64,000 nt of DNA from Cololabis saira (taxonomy: Eukaryota; Chordata; Actinopteri; Beloniformes; Belonidae), in the NCBI RefSeq assembly GCF_033807715.1, contig NC_084607.1, forward strand, positions 15,734,941 through 15,798,940, given 5' to 3'. Position numbers and translations under genes: made by a program. The notes below the pieces were generated by a model, which saw only the letters and a program-made list of their open reading frames with translations, did not search any database and was not told where the DNA came from. How positions within the stretch are numbered: position 1 is the first letter of the stretch; the number at the start of each line of letters is the position of its first letter. Below are positions 25,801-38,668 of this stretch, one piece after another.

Positions 25801-28343
25801 ACACCTCTTCCCTACATTGACTCCGTGGTTAGGCTCATACATGGTCACATTGTTTTCACTCTCCTTATGAAGGCAAACATCAGGTCTTGGTAAGGATTTT
25901 TTCCCCCCAGAATGATTGCAACAAAAATATAACACCTTTAGCAGCTGTGTGAACAAGTACCTGTGAAATTAAAGGTAATAATAGAAGAGTAGTATTTTGA
26001 TCCCTAAAACCCACACGCAAAAGGCAAAACATTGAAACTGTTAGTGAAATAAAGTGGAAAACCAGCGACCAAATCAGGTGTCAAAGTTAATTTTCTCCTG
26101 CATCAGGGTGCTGGCGACAGCCGTCATTAGTGTTTCACGTCACCACAAAGGAGGTGTTTATGTGTACGATTACAGTAACATACAGTAGACTCACCATGTT
26201 GGGGTCCATGTTGAACTTCTTTTTTCCTCGTAGGAACCTCCTGCTCCTCGTGACAGTTTTGCTGCAATAAAAGACAAAAACACACATTATTATAATATAG
26301 AAGGAGAAGTACAGGATTGCAATTACTAAATGTTGCCTTATTAAGCAACCTACTTACTTTTATAATACTTTGACATTTTAAGTGTTTCATAAGTTAGCGT
26401 AAGTTAGTGTTTTTTACTTTTTTGTAAAGGTGTGTACTGATGTCTGGATCTGATTTAAGTTTTGTTTTGTAAAAGATAACTCAGTGGTAAATGAACATCA
26501 AAATAGTTAAAAGCTAGTCAGAAAGTCAGTCATAGAGGTACTAAAACTAACTTGTTTTGTCCTCTACGATCAATGCAGGTGGGTGGTTGGGGTGTGAAAG
26601 GGGGGGATTTGGGTGGGTTGGGGGGCTGTTGAGGTTTAGCGCCAGACAGTGACAAGCTGTGGCTGACATGCCGGTAATTGATCACCCAAATGTAGCATTG
26701 CAACTTGCAGCAACAGAAGTGGCAGGAAATCCATATGCGTGGTCAAGAAGACACGCGCAAACGCCCACAAAAGCCCATTCTTTTACATTTCTGTGATTGT
26801 AACAGTGAAAGATCAGAAAATAAATCAACTGACTATTCACTGATATACTCACTGTTAACTTAAGCTACTAATTATGAGCTAAAAGTTAATGAAAACAGCT
26901 GAAATAAATCTGCACCCAAGAGTCTGCGTACCACGACTGCAAGTAAAGCAATTTATGCAGAAACAAAAGGCCAGAAGTTTTTTCATGTAGTCTTGTAGAT
27001 ATTTCAAACTGCAGAGGCATCAGTTGTTTCATATTTGATGGAGTCAAACAAATATCTGAATAAAGCCGATTGCATAATTTTGTCAAATGACCATTGTGTG
27101 TGGTGTGGGAGGCTGAGCTGTATCTACGTCACTCAGATACAAACAAGAGGCTGAGCTGAATCACTGGTGAGCTGAATGTAAAAAATGCCCTCACACTCAC
27201 TCCTGTGTAGTTTGAGGATTGTGGATGTCTGGCATGACATTATGTTGATTTATCTCCAGCCTCAGCTTCTGCAAGGGGGACTAGGGAGAGGATGGTGACG
27301 TTAGCGAGAGACCAAGGTTTTTTATTACATCACAGGAAGCTGCAGATCCAAGGAAACAGTTTGAATAACAGACCTTGGTGGGATAAATTCATTGCAGTAC
27401 CTGAATGTCGTCCAGCAACTCAAACTCCTGAGTCTTTGCTTTACCATCCCGATTCACCTCAGCTGAAGTGAAACGCGGTGGAGCTGTGAGGTGACAGAAA
27501 AACATCAGCGGATGTGACATTTATAGTTCTGGTTCATATGCACCGCTGTGGATGTTAAAATTCTAGCTTACACCTACACTTGTGAGAAGTTTGTGAATGC
27601 TTCAGCATCAACTGGTTAGAGAAGTGGTCAATGAATGTGGCTTAAAAATAGCCTCTTTACTTCCTCTTCTTTAATGACTCAGATTGAACTAAGATGCGCT
27701 GCCGCCACTAAAGTATAATACATTTGTGGATGAATTTGAATGGAAACATTTAAAAAATAACCAACATTCAAAATTGGTGGTCAAAGACATTATCTCAGGT
27801 CTCAAATAGTACACAATGTGAAAAAGAATTAAACACTTATACAGGACTGTCTCAGAAAATTTGAATATTGTGATAAAGTTCTTTATTTTCTGTAATGCAA
27901 TTAAAAAAACAAAAATGTCATACATTCTGGATTCATTACAAATCATTACAAATCAAATAGGATATTTGAGTTTTCTTAAACTGTAAGCCATGATCAGCAA
28001 TATTAAAATAATAAAAGGCTTGCAATATTTCAGGTGATTTGTAATGAATCCAGAATGTATGACATTTTTGTTTTTGTAATTGCATTACAGAAAATCACAA
28101 TATTCAAATTTTCTGAGACAGTCCTGTACAGTAAATTTTCACTGAAATACAATTCAATACAAAAGACAGTCAACATCAGCAGCAGCGGTGGCAGGTGGAA
28201 AAACTACTGCCACTTAGACTTTCCATAAAGACCTCAGGACAACTTTGTGTTTTAGTTGTTTATGACAACCTAACTATAAAGCGTAAAGGATTGACGAACG
28301 TACCTCTCCCCCACAGAAAGCTGTCTTTTCTGCTCACGGCCAT
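19833..28343 (-). CDS. cyth4: Cytohesin-4 (ARF guanine-nucleotide exchange factor), complete thirteen-exon gene
   Basis: Exchange factor for ARF GTPases, recruited to membranes by phosphoinositides. Coding exons from 5' to 3': 28304-28343, 27401-27483, 27201-27268, 26195-26261, 24645-24763, 23194-23274, 22969-23081, 22554-22702, 21402-21513, 20739-20815, 20582-20653, 20269-20417, 19833-19914. All junctions are GT-AG and phases agree, giving 403 residues (human CYTH4 394). Order: N-terminal coiled coil, Sec7 (about 69-245), linker, PH (about 268-385), short basic tail. The catalytic glutamate is Glu112 in [32 protein letters not shown] Sec7 motifs and [18 protein letters not shown] are intact. 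CYTH4 rather than CYTH1-3 is preferred for FSIIM, ERDDWI and chromosome-22 neighbours. Confidence 0.93.
20269..21513 (-). CDS. cyth4: cyth4 PH-domain exons
   Basis: Exons 21402-21513, 20739-20815, 20582-20653 and 20269-20417. They encode [12 protein letters not shown], then [20 protein letters not shown], then [20 protein letters not shown], then [20 protein letters not shown]. The exon 9/10 junction directly yields the diglycine form (MGGRIKTW). Diglycine PH domains of cytohesins are known for selective PI(3,4,5)P3 binding; basic residues Lys282, Lys285, Arg286 and Arg287 are present. Confidence 0.9.
20850..21322. mobile_element. TA-flanked MITE in cyth4 intron 9
   Basis: Perfect 22-bp terminal inverted repeats: the left end begins CCGTATTTTCTGGACTATAA and the right end is its exact reverse complement. 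Both ends are flanked by TA (20848-20849 and 21323-21324). The 473-bp body has internal repeats of the ccgcacctgcatacaagccg type. There is no transposase. The TA duplication suggests mobilisation by a Tc1/mariner-like or related transposase. It starts 32 bases from a PH-domain exon. Confidence 0.85.
22554..24763 (-). CDS. cyth4: cyth4 Sec7-domain core exons
   Basis: Four exons (24645-24763, 23194-23274, 22969-23081, 22554-22702) encode the catalytic core. The glutamic-finger segment [20 protein letters not shown] lies in the first, [20 protein letters not shown] spans the second and third, and [20 protein letters not shown] lies in the last. The usual Gly before the catalytic Glu (GEGLNK) is Glu here, giving EEGLNK. 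The introns hold a TTAA-flanked MITE (23467-23939). Confidence 0.9.
23467..23939. mobile_element. TTAA-flanked MITE in cyth4 intron 5
   Basis: The left end is AGGAGCCGTCTGTAAGAAA; the reverse complement of the right end is AGGAGCTGTATGTAAGAGC. TTAA flanks both sides (23463-23466 and 23940-23943), as for piggyBac- or Kolobok-type targets. It contains two head-to-tail copies of a roughly 50-bp unit (gattgggagataggtggagg). Non-coding. Confidence 0.8.
27842..28126. mobile_element. Tc1/mariner-like palindromic MITE in cyth4 intron 1
   Basis: 285 bp flanked by TA on both sides. The two ends share inverted repeats of roughly 100 bp, starting CAGGACTGTCTCAGAAAATT, with one arm carrying an extra run of about 13 bases (aaagttctttatt). 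It is non-coding and would fold into a long hairpin as RNA. Confidence 0.85.
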
Positions 28344-29130
28344 GTTGTTGATGGTGCAGAGCGACTGACAGCTGTACAGGAAACAACCTGAGTGTCATAG
28401 AGGAGGGGAAAAGAAGGCTGTCGCTGCCATTCTGACACACGACTGTGACTCTGAAGGAACTCAAGTTCACTCACATGCAGCAACACTCACAGCACCGCTA
28501 ATGGTCAGCAAAACACTGAAATGTAATAGAGATCTTCTTCATAATACACAACTCGTACATGTAAGAGAATATAACTGATATGACAAATATCGGTGCTGCA
28601 ACTATTCTACTATCTACAACACAAAAGTCGGTTTTATTCATGTTTTCTTACTTTATTACTTTTTTTCCCAAACTCTGTAAAACAAGATTTGTCCTTTACT
28701 CAGTCTAGGTTTTTGTGGCTATGTTTGTAGCACAGTCTTAGGATCTCACTCATCACATTTCTTTCTCATTGGTGCATTTTCTGATTTGCTGCCACGTGCC
28801 AGTTTGGCCTGAAACTGCAGCTGGTTTTAAGTATTGGAGGAACCATGTAGATCTGATGTCCTCAAATAACCTCCGTTCCAAGAAAGTTAGGACACTGCAT
28901 GAATAAAAACGCTTTGCCCTGGTGATGTTTACCACTCTTTAGCATCTAAATGTATAAAAGTCTGTGAAACGCTGAGAGCAGTTGTTGGAGTTTTGGATGA
29001 GAAATGTTGTCCCAGTCTTGTCTGATATAGTATTCGAGCTCATCAACAGTTCTGGGATTCTTTGTCCTACTTGCATTTCATGATTTACCAAATGTTTTCA
29101 AGCATGAAAGACAGGCCAGTTCAGCAACTT
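28344..29130. other. cyth4 5' flank
   Basis: It should contain the cyth4 transcription start and any 5' UTR; no TATA or CpG-rich island stands out. No other gene is seen. Confidence 0.4.
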
Positions 29131-29630
29131 CTTGTACAAAGACATTTTTTTATTTATTTATCCTTTATTTATCCAGGAAAGTCCCATTTAGATACAATAT
29201 CTCTTCTGCCAGGGAGTCCTGGTCAAGATGGCAGCAGAAAAATAAATTCAGTTTCATATAAAAGAAAATACATACAAGGAAAAGTAACTTTACAAAAAAT
29301 AAAAACATATCAAAACAAGACACAAACAAACATAAAACATACAAGGATCAGAAAGCTAAAAAGAATTCATGACAAATAATGGCACTTGACTAAAAACAAT
29401 GACATTGTTCTGTGAAAACTGATTTTAACATATGTTTGAAAATGTTAAGAGAGGGTAAATATTTCAAGTTGAGTATGTGTTGTAGTTCATTCCAATCTTG
29501 CGGTGTATAAAAGGAAAAGGCCGATTTATCCAACTCTGTTCGAGTGCTTGGGACCATGAGGAGAATTTTCTCTGATGATCTAGTGTTATAGCTACTAGAG
29601 TAATATTTTTTTATATGTACAGCGGCAGTT
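29130..29630. repeat. LINE-associated interspersed repeat
   Basis: Contains ttatttatccaggaaagtcc and ggcagcagaaaaataaattc, a motif that recurs in degenerate form at 51.6-51.73 kb (caagaggcagcggctgaagc). It is a familiar fish repeat, probably a LINE untranslated region. Family not determined. Confidence 0.45.
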
Positions 29631-30059
29631 TACCCAGTAATGCTTTTGCAATAAATATTAACATATGTGTTTTTCTCCTTAGACTCAGTGAAATCCATTC
29701 AACCATTTGATACAAATTACAATAATGTGTAGGTGCACTTGAACCAGTTACAAACCGCAAGGCAGCGAATGCTTCTGTAATGGATGCAGAATTCTGAAAG
29801 AAGCAAGGCTTTCTCTGAAAAAGATCATGTTTGAGTAGTAGCAAATGTTGATTTAAAACCTATGTATACCTTTCTGCACCGATGTTTCTTCTTTAAATGT
29901 ACCAGCTGCTCATTCTGTCAACACTCATGCACCTCCATCAGAGATGTACGTTTTTGAACTGAGTGCTGATAACAAGTTGGACGTCTTTCATTCGGAGAAT
30001 GCAGTGTCCATGGGTCCCAAGATTTTGGAATTTCTGGATCATGTTCACCTTTGCTCATC

Positions 30060-30290
30060 TGCTTCTTATAGTCCAAAAACATATACGTCAGGTTAATCGA
30101 TGATTGTAATCTTTCCGTAGGAGTGAGTGTGAGTATATGTGCACCCGCTGGTGTCTACATGTGGCCCTGAGATGGACTGGTGACCTCTCCAGGAGTTTCC
30201 CTGCCTTTCGCCCTTAGAGAGTTGAGACAGACTCCAGCAGATCTTTGTGACCCTGAACACGATGAAGCTGGTATAGATGATGGATGCATG
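30060..30290 (+). repeat. 3' half of the tRNA-derived SINE
   Basis: Reads agtccaaaaacatatacgtc, gtggccctgagatggactgg, then ctccagcagatctttgtgac and a gatgatggatgcatggatg tail, matching the SINE at 2.3 kb and 38.7 kb. Diverged and missing the promoter end. Confidence 0.7.
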
Positions 30291-30594
30291 GATGTTCACA
30301 CGTCTCTTCTTTTTCACATGAAAGAGCTATAAACTGACTTTGTGGATGCAAACAATAACTGTGGTCTTTTTGTATTCTTGAGCCTGTTTTTATTACAATG
30401 CCCTCTGACAAACTGAATATCACAGGTATCCACTATTGATTTATGGTTTTATCCCATGCACACAGAGATTTCGCCACATTCTTTGAATTCACTATATAAG
30501 GCAATGTAGATGAGATGATTAGAGTGTTCATAATTTCACGCTGAGGAATATCATTCTTAAATTGTTTCACAATTGGTGGACACATTGTTTGCAG

Positions 30595-30960
30595 GCAAGG
30601 GAAGTTTATTTGTCCAAGGCTATTCAAAGTGCTTTACGTAGAACATACAGTGAAATGTAAAAGAAGTATTATAAATACATTTAAAATAGAATTAAAACAA
30701 CAACAATTGTTTTGATGAGCAGTGGCAAAAAGAAAAGTTTTTAACCTTGATCTAAAAACTGCTGGGACTGCTGTGAGGAGCATAAAAAAACTGAATGCCT
30801 CTTCTCCATTTTTAGTTCTGAATCCGGGAACAGAAAGTAGACGTGACACTGACGATCAGCTCTAGCTGTATTTTAGTCCTAAATCATTCAGTGCTTCATA
30901 AACGAGCGGTAGTATTTTAAGATCAAAGCAAGTGTAAAGATCTGAGGACCGGACCGGCGT
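30595..30960. repeat. LINE untranslated-type repeat
   Basis: Starts gggaagtttatttgtccaag and carries attcaaagtgctttacgtag, the common fish repeat also seen at 44.26-44.33 kb. It abuts an L2-type coding fragment on the minus strand. Confidence 0.5.
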
Positions 30961-31210
30961 GGCATTTTTCCATGGAGATTTCTATTTGGCAGCAATCTCT
31001 TTCACCTTGGTGGGAGCAGTTACATCAGCAATGTTTCTAACTTTACCATTGAAATTGTCCACAAGCTCATTAAGTGGGAGCCTGGAGAGGGGTGGTAGGT
31101 AGAGAAAGCTAGTATAAACACTTTTCCGGTATTTTCCATGATGAACCATTTCTTGATGACTTCTGCTTGGACACTGGCGACAGGTGAACCTACACCCATC
31201 TTTCATTATG
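30960..31210 (-). mobile_element. L2-type LINE fragment (between endonuclease and RT)
   Basis: The minus strand reads LPLNELVDNFNGKVRNIADV and APTKVKEIAAK, a stop, then KSPWKNATPVR. The ELVDNFN..APTKVK..SPW series is the linker between endonuclease and reverse transcriptase in fish L2-group LINEs. Broken and short. Confidence 0.6.
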
Positions 31211-31749
31211 AAACACTGCTATTTTAAGATACCAACATTTCATAGACCTTTCCTTTACCCAAGAATACCTTATTTCTTGTTATAAAGTTGAACAAAATGA
31301 CGCCAACACCAACTAACAGGTCTACAACCTCAATGTGGACATGAATTTTAGATATGAAATTACTAACAAAACAATAAGGTAATGTTCAAATTATCTGAAA
31401 AAGTTGATTGATTATTTTTTTATAAAAATTCTGGTTGTGGAAAATATTGGTCTAAGGTGGTCTAACTTTGCAAAACGCAGTGAAATTGTCCTATTTTACA
31501 TTTTCACAAATAGATTAAATGTTTCACAAATCACAATCTGTGCTGTTTTTATTAATTATTATCTAAGAGTTAATGTAATCCAGGTTTGAACAGTTTACAC
31601 ATCATGGTTTTTGAATGGGACCTGGTGTGAGGCTTCGTTGCTCTAAAATGCTGTGTAATCAGAAGTTAGTTTCTGATTCTGGTGAGTCAGAAACTAAATT
31701 CATCAACATGTTACAGAGTACAGGGACACAATCAAGGATTGTACCACCT

Positions 31750-32025
31750 GGAGTTACCTTAACCACCTGGGTTGAACATCACCAAGACCAAAGAAATGGT
31801 CCTTGATTTTAGGAGGAAGAGGCAAGAACCTGATCCTGTCTCCATTCAAGGAACTGATGTGGAGCTTGTTTCAAGTTACAAGTACTTGGGTGTCCTGCTG
31901 GACAACAAGCTGGACTGGTCCAGCCACACAGAGGCCGTGTACAAGAGAGGGCAGAGCAGGTTGCACTTTTACACCTTAATTTCCTGCGAAGGATTAATAA
32001 AGTATCTAATCTAATCTAATCTAAA
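31750..32025 (+). mobile_element. LINE 3' end with (TCTAA)n tail
   Basis: Reads LNITKTKEMVLDFRRKRQEP and YKYLGVLLDNKLDWSSHTEA, the post-FADD region of Rex1/CR1-group reverse transcriptases, and ends ggattaataaagtatctaat with repeated TCTAA. It is 5'-truncated. It belongs to the same group as the LINE at 40-42 kb. Confidence 0.7.
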
Positions 32026-33382
32026 ATCATATTAACCTGCTTATTGAGATCTCATTTCAAATTGGACATTTAAACTCACTAAAGAAAGAAATTCAGTACA
32101 GATCTGATGCTGTTACTCGTATAAGCACCTCTTTTCAAACATCACATACTTTGCTGATATCTTATTACAACCGATCGGTAAACTGACTGAGACTGACAAC
32201 AGACACCGTCTTTCAAGAAGACTGATGAAAAAAAAGGTTATTCATCGCACAGGTCTCGAATATTAATAAGAGATTTAATCAGAGCTGTGAAAGGCAGATA
32301 ACGTTCTTAATATCCTATATTCTACTGCAGGAGATCAACCACAGAAGGAGTTTAATTGTTGTTATTGTTAAATTAAAAAAAAAAAAAAAAAAAGATAAAA
32401 TCAGAACCAAAAACCATGAGAAACGTTTAGTGTTGAAGACGTGTTTCATGATGCGGCACAGACGGGTCTCAGCCCTATTTAACCTGCATGTCAACAGCTA
32501 TTAGCTGTGTTTATTCTCTTCATGAGACAACTGATTGTTTATGTGATCACTCAAGTAAGGGAACTTTAGTTGTATCAAACTTTATTTGCACAATGGTGTC
32601 TTTAATCCTCACAGTTACGAGCCATTTAATTACCAAAAAAAAGGTCTGGTTATCCTTTTTTACTCTCTCTGGAGAATGAAAGTCTTTGTCATCCTCTGAC
32701 TGGATCCATGGACAAATAAACAGGACAAAAAATCCTGTTTTTTATGTTCATCATATTGTCATTTCAGAAACATGGAGACACACTTCGCCCTACACAGAAG
32801 CACTCCCTGAAGAGGTACTCCAAAAAGAAATCTTTCATGTTCCTTATCCAGGTTTGTGATTGTGTTTCAACCCAGTGAGCTGGTGGAAACAAACAACTGC
32901 AGCCAGCATGCATCTCAATAGAAGGTCATTTAGATGAGAGCAGCATCCACAGAGACGAGTCTGGAGAATTATAACTACATGACTTACCCGGGATACCCTT
33001 TTCATGCTGGCATATTGCCAATATCCTTGAGCATGGTGAGCGTCATGATGAGCGCCGTGATGAGCGCCGTGATGAGCACCGTGATCTCCTCAGACACAGC
33101 TGTCCCTCTTCATTCACTGCTCTCTTTGTCTTTTGTGTTTATAAGACAAAAAAAAAACAAATCCACATCTAAGTGTTGCTATGTAATCATGTAGAAGACC
33201 ATTTTTGTACAAAAGATAACTTTGAAGAAAGTAAGGGAATTAAAAGTTTGAGAACATCCACCCTGTATTTTGGTATGCTTGCATGAGTATTTTATTGTGC
33301 GGCCGTATAAACATATCTTGATTTTATCCACTACAGGTGTGTAACCAAAATCACTAATGAAGGCAAAATTTTAACGTAAATT
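32026..33382. other. unannotated intergenic sequence
   Basis: AT-rich. A poly-A tract lies at 32374-32392. A short 12-bp tandem (gatgagcgccgt) lies at about 33046-33070. Nothing else is recognised. Confidence 0.5.
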
Positions 33383-35262
33383 AAAGCTGCAAGCAGCGAT
33401 GAACGGGCCCTCGCACTCACGTCCACCGCCCCCCATAAGCATATCAGAAATGACACCACCCACGACTCTCTATGTCAAACCATTCAAAAGTTATATCAGA
33501 AAAAAGGAACAACCAATCAGAAGAAGGGGCGGGGCTAATTCAGGCCAATTATGGTCAAGGACTCAATACCGAGTCCCATGACACCACCCACGACTCTTTA
33601 TGTCAAACCATTCAAAAGTTATAGCAGAAAAAAGGAACAACCAATCAGAAGAAGGGGCGGGGCTAATTCAGGCCAATTATGGTCATGGACTCAATACCGA
33701 GTCCCATGACACCACCCACGACTCTTTATGTCAAACCATTCAAAAGTTATGGCAGAGAAAAGTATTCTAGGGGGCGCTGTTGAGCCGTTAGGCAACGCCC
33801 ATTAATGCAAACCATGAAATATCAAATTTATCACCAGGCCTGGCTTGCATGCAAAATTTGGTGACTTTTGGAGAACTATCAAATATGGACCAATCAGATG
33901 AAGCGCGCTTTTTGGAGTCTAGCGTCGCCACGGTAACACTTTTGAAAGAGAAAAGTAATGTGCGTCGTCGCAGGCCAGAGACACACATTTTGATGTATAA
34001 CACACCTGGGTGCACGTTGCGGTTCGGGCTGAATTAACTGCTGAATGAATGGCATAAATTTCGCCAAAATGACACAATTTATTCAAAATGGCCGACATCC
34101 TGTTCGGTTTCGGCCATGGCTCCAAGAGACTTTTCTTTAAGTTGTGCCATGATACAGGTGTGTAGCGATTTTCGTGCATGTACGTCAAACCGTATTGTGG
34201 GGCTTGAGGCACAAAGTTTTCCGGGGGGCGCTGTTGAGCCATTTTGCCACGGCCATTAATGCAAACCATGAAATATCAAATTTATCGCCAGGCCTGGCTT
34301 GCATGCCAAATTTGGTGCCTTTTGGGGAACTATCAAATATGGACCAATCAGATGAAGGGGGGGTGCGCTTGTTGGCGTCTAGCGTCGCCACGGTAACACT
34401 TTTGAAAGAGAAAAGTAATGCGTGTAGTCGCAGGATGGAGACGCACATTTTGATGTATAACACATCTGGGTTCACGATACGGTTCGGGCTGAATTAATTC
34501 TCGAAGGAATGGCATATATTGCTCCAAAATTACGCGATTAATTCAGAATGTTCAAAATGGCCGACTTCCTGTTCGGTTTCGGCCATGGCGCCAAGAGACT
34601 TTTCTTTTAGTTGCGACATGATACAGGTGTGTACCGATTTTCGTTCATGTACGTCAAACCGTATTATGGGGCTTGAGGCACAAAGTTTTTTCTGTCGAAC
34701 CAATCAGATGAAGGGTGGGTGCGCTTTTTGGCATCTAGCGCCGCCACGGTAACGCTTTTGAAAGAGAAAAGTAATGCGTGTTGTCGCAGGATGGAGACGC
34801 ACATTTTGATGTATAACACACTTGGGGGCACGTTACGGTTCGGGCTGAATTAACTTTCGAAGGAATGGCATAAATTTCGCCAAAATGACACGACTAATTC
34901 AAAATGGCCGACTTCCTGTTCGGTTTAGGGCATGACGCCAAGAGACTTTTCTTTCAGTTGTGCCATGATACAGGTGTGTACCGATTTTCGTGCATGTACG
35001 TCAAACCGTATCGTGGGGCTTGAGGCACAAAGTTTTCAAGGGGGCGCTGTTGAGCCATTTTGCCACGCCCATTAATGTAAACCATTAAATATCAAAATTT
35101 TCGCCAGGCCTGACTTGCATGCAAAATTTGGTGACTTTTTGGGCACGTTTAGGGGGGCAAAAAGGCCCTCCTTTCGTCAGAAGAACGAAAGAAAAAAAAA
35201 AAAAAAAAATTCCTACAGATACAATAGGGCCTTCGCACTGAAGGTGCTCGGGCCCTAATAAG
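33383..35262 (+). repeat. composite tandem-repeat mobile element of uncertain class
   Basis: Left end AAAGCTGCAAGCAGCGATGA then gggccctcgcac; right end gggccttcgcac..ggtgctcgggccc, a hairpin. Inside are about 2.5 copies of a 128-bp tandem (33450-33765) and then about three copies of a longer unit of 350-450 bp (from 33771), each carrying ggaccaatcagatgaag, cgccacggtaacac and aatggccgac.tcctgttcgg. A poly-A tract precedes the right end. There is no long ORF. The hairpin end and internal tandems would fit a non-autonomous Helitron-like element, but this is inference. Confidence 0.55.
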
Positions 35263-35555
35263 TGGAGCTCATTTTAACAGGTTTTTTATCATCTGCATTC
35301 CAACCACTACATCTAGTTTTATCACACTATAGATTATCATTGATATTTTACTATTAAGCTTAATAAGGTGTGAAAATGATTAAAAGTTTTCATGCGCAAG
35401 TAGAAGTACTTTTTCTAAATGTAAAGTCCCTGTTATTGCTCAAGTCCACTGTTTTCCTCCGGGCTGTGAATTTGTTCCAGTTTTTTTTTTCTTAAAAAGA
35501 AAGGAGACATTTTTATGAACAGTTACCAGCTCTGTTGTTTCAAACAAACAGGAAC

Positions 35556-35684
<129 letters not shown>

Positions 35685-38660
35685 CCTCACTTCTCAAGCT
35701 ACCTGAAGTATTTTGTGTGCTGAATCAAAAGTACGTGTATGTTTTCATAATGAAAGGCAATTTAATCTTTAAAGAACACCTTAATTGGACTTTCCAATAG
35801 GTACTAATTACCATTTATCAATGATACGAGATTAAAATAAAGAGTGCATCGTAGAATCAGTTCATTAAACAGTGAAACAGTTGGATTCTTTCTTTTTCTT
35901 TGAGGACTTTAGAGTCAAAACAAGACGTTTCATTTTCTATATACTGTACATACTCAGTTTAGGACATGAAGTTAATCAGAAATTTGCCCGTTTCGTTTTA
36001 TTGTTGTGACACTGATGATAAATAAAAAAAATGTTAAATTAAATAAAACTTTAAATATTTTAAATAAAACTGTTAAAAACAATTGTCCTGATGAGATCAT
36101 CACCTACATTTCTCACATTTCCATTAGATGAAATGACAATATAATCTTTAATTTGTTTCATTACCAGTTTCTTCAGTGTCTGCAGATTAAACCGAGGTTG
36201 CTGGTTGTCTTCAAATGGCCCTGATTCTTCCCTTGTTTGAGCTGAACAGATTTTTTTGGGCCATTATTTTTATAACAAATTGTTATTATTATTTTTATTA
36301 TCATTATTATTACTTTTTCATCAAGCAGTTTTTCTTCTGTGTCTGATTTCAGAAATAAAACCCATTTCCACGTCCATGCTTCACTAAAAACTGTCCTCAC
36401 TGCCCTTTTCTTCGCTGTCGGTTTCATTGTGATTTCTATTCAGTTGAGGTGCCAACTGTTTTTATATGCTAAATAGTAAGTAGGGGAGTGTCCGTGTCCA
36501 TTTTATGCTAAAAATTGAAGTGGAAATCAGGTTTAGGGAACATGTTGCACATGTACAGTTTCACCCTGATTAAGTTTGTACATGTGGCTCCTGACTGATT
36601 TGATCTGACAGAAAAGCTTAAAAAAAGAAAGAGAGAAAAAAGATTATTGCCCCTTTGCTGTTCATAAAATCAACAACCTTGAGGTGGATGGACTATAGTC
36701 CAAAAACTGACCCTGAGCCTGCAGTGGGTCAAACAAACCTGATGAATTTCTGTTTATGCTGAGGTGAGGTGGAAATCCTGAATAGATACATGAACAAGTC
36801 TGAATAGTCCCGGCTGCTGGAGGTGGTGTAATAGTGATGGATTTTAGGGCTGTCTCATTAAAAATCCGAACAAGGAAAGAAGTGGATTGTCTTTTCTCTC
36901 CCTTGAAAATGTGAATCTCTGGTAGAGAACGACATGAATAGGTCAGCTTGCAAAAATACACCTGCCAGCACATTCACAGATGGATTGCTCTGAGTTGACT
37001 TTTGTGGAATTAGGACCATTACCTCCAGCTGCCAATCATCGCCAGGGTTTGTTGTAAAATGAATTAATCTGCCAACTTCCGCCCTATTCTGTCTTCAGCA
37101 CTTTTATCCTGCGTTAATGGTTTCTGCCATTGTATTCTTTGCTCCATAATCTTCCCACTGTTCTATATGTCAGTGAGAACCTCCTGGTAAATGACTCACA
37201 TGACTACATACACACACGCTGACTATAAACACATAAAATTGATGCAAAATGGCCAAAAAGTGGCAGTGAATGATCCAAAGAGGCACAAAATTGCCCCACG
37301 CTAAGAAGCATGACATTTGCAGAACGAGACAAAAGTCGTGCCAAATTTGCACAAAAAAAATAAATCAGAAAATGGATGACAAAGAAAATCAAAATGAAAC
37401 AAATTATTCAAAACAACTGCTCAGGGATTTGATAATAAAAACACCATCCTCACTGTTATCCTCATTGCTAAGTGTTTGGGTGGTGTCTGAATCTGATTGT
37501 CCTAATTATCTTAACTGATTGCATCTTAGAAGGCCTGGATATACAGACCACAATTATTCCCTGCTGCTGTTGATTACCGGAGACCCCTGTACAAGGGGGC
37601 ACATGTAAGTTGAGAGTCTTGACTTGTGCCTATTTTTACATTTGGTTTAACCTTGCCATTTAACTATGGTTGTTTCTTAATTAAACCCTTGCTATTAAAA
37701 TCTCTGCTCACGCTGTCGTTGTCGAGCAACAAGTAAAGGTAGTATGTGTTGTGTTTGTGACAACAATCTGTCACAACATGAACACCCATGTGAACTCGCT
37801 TCTCTGATGGAAGTGTTTCACACATGAGTTACAAGTGTAAGACGGATCAGTATGCGGGTCCAGACTCTGGGAACATTACATCAGTGAAAGCAGACTTAAT
37901 TGCCTGCAAAGTGGGCTTTGGCAGCTGTGATGCTGACAGTCCCACACAGCGGCAGCAAGTCACAAGGAACAAGCATCACAGCTGAACCGGCTGCCTGAAT
38001 CACAGGTGCATACATTAACGCGGAAAAAAGAATAAATTGTCCTTGATATTGGTAATTATTGAGATGCAGTCTATTCCAATTTGCGCTGTTTAAGAGTTCT
38101 GCTTGCACAAACAAGTGTTTTGATTTGCTCTGGGGCTTCAACAGCAGCAGCCTGCCTCACCTTTCGCAATCCCTCACAACAAGTTTAGTCTGAAACCCTC
38201 CTCTCAACTAGCCCCTCATTTAAGGTGCTGGTGTTTTATTCAGTTGCCATAGTAACCTGGTGTCCATAATGCAAATCTCGCCTTGTAAGATTTGAGAGTT
38301 TGAAGCTAGGAAACCCGGATCCATTTACAGCAGGGGGGTGTGGGCATTGTGCAGGAAGAGTGGAGGATGTATGTCTTGTCTTGTCATACATACTTGATGC
38401 ACTCTCACAGTTCTGTAATATATAATAAGGTCTGACACAGGCATGGGCCTTCCCGCTGAAGCAACATATTATTTAACATGCATAATGTGCACAGTTTACA
38501 ACATTGTTTTAGCACTGCCGTTTGGCACAGCAATGAGCCCAAATGAAAAGTGGGATTGACGGGGATGTCACACACTACATATACCCCTGAGTGGATCTGG
38601 ATCAATGACTGAACTACAACCTCTGAAATGTCATGAAACGTACAGATTCAGAGAGAATGA
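35685..38660. other. unannotated intergenic sequence
   Basis: Three kilobases with no gene and no confidently identified repeat. It has AT-rich stretches and scattered short ORFs only. Confidence 0.5.
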
Positions 38661-38668
38661 AATATTTC

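Noticed and set aside
30214..31206. A host gene on the minus strand built from several short ORFs
   Set aside because: The pieces are a SINE fragment, a LINE untranslated-type repeat and an L2-type linker fragment.
33849..34497. Similar ORFs repeated in tandem (QNLVTFGELSNMDQSDE and variants)
   Set aside because: They are the same frame of the tandem unit in the composite repeat; they appear on both strands and degrade between copies, so they are not protein genes.
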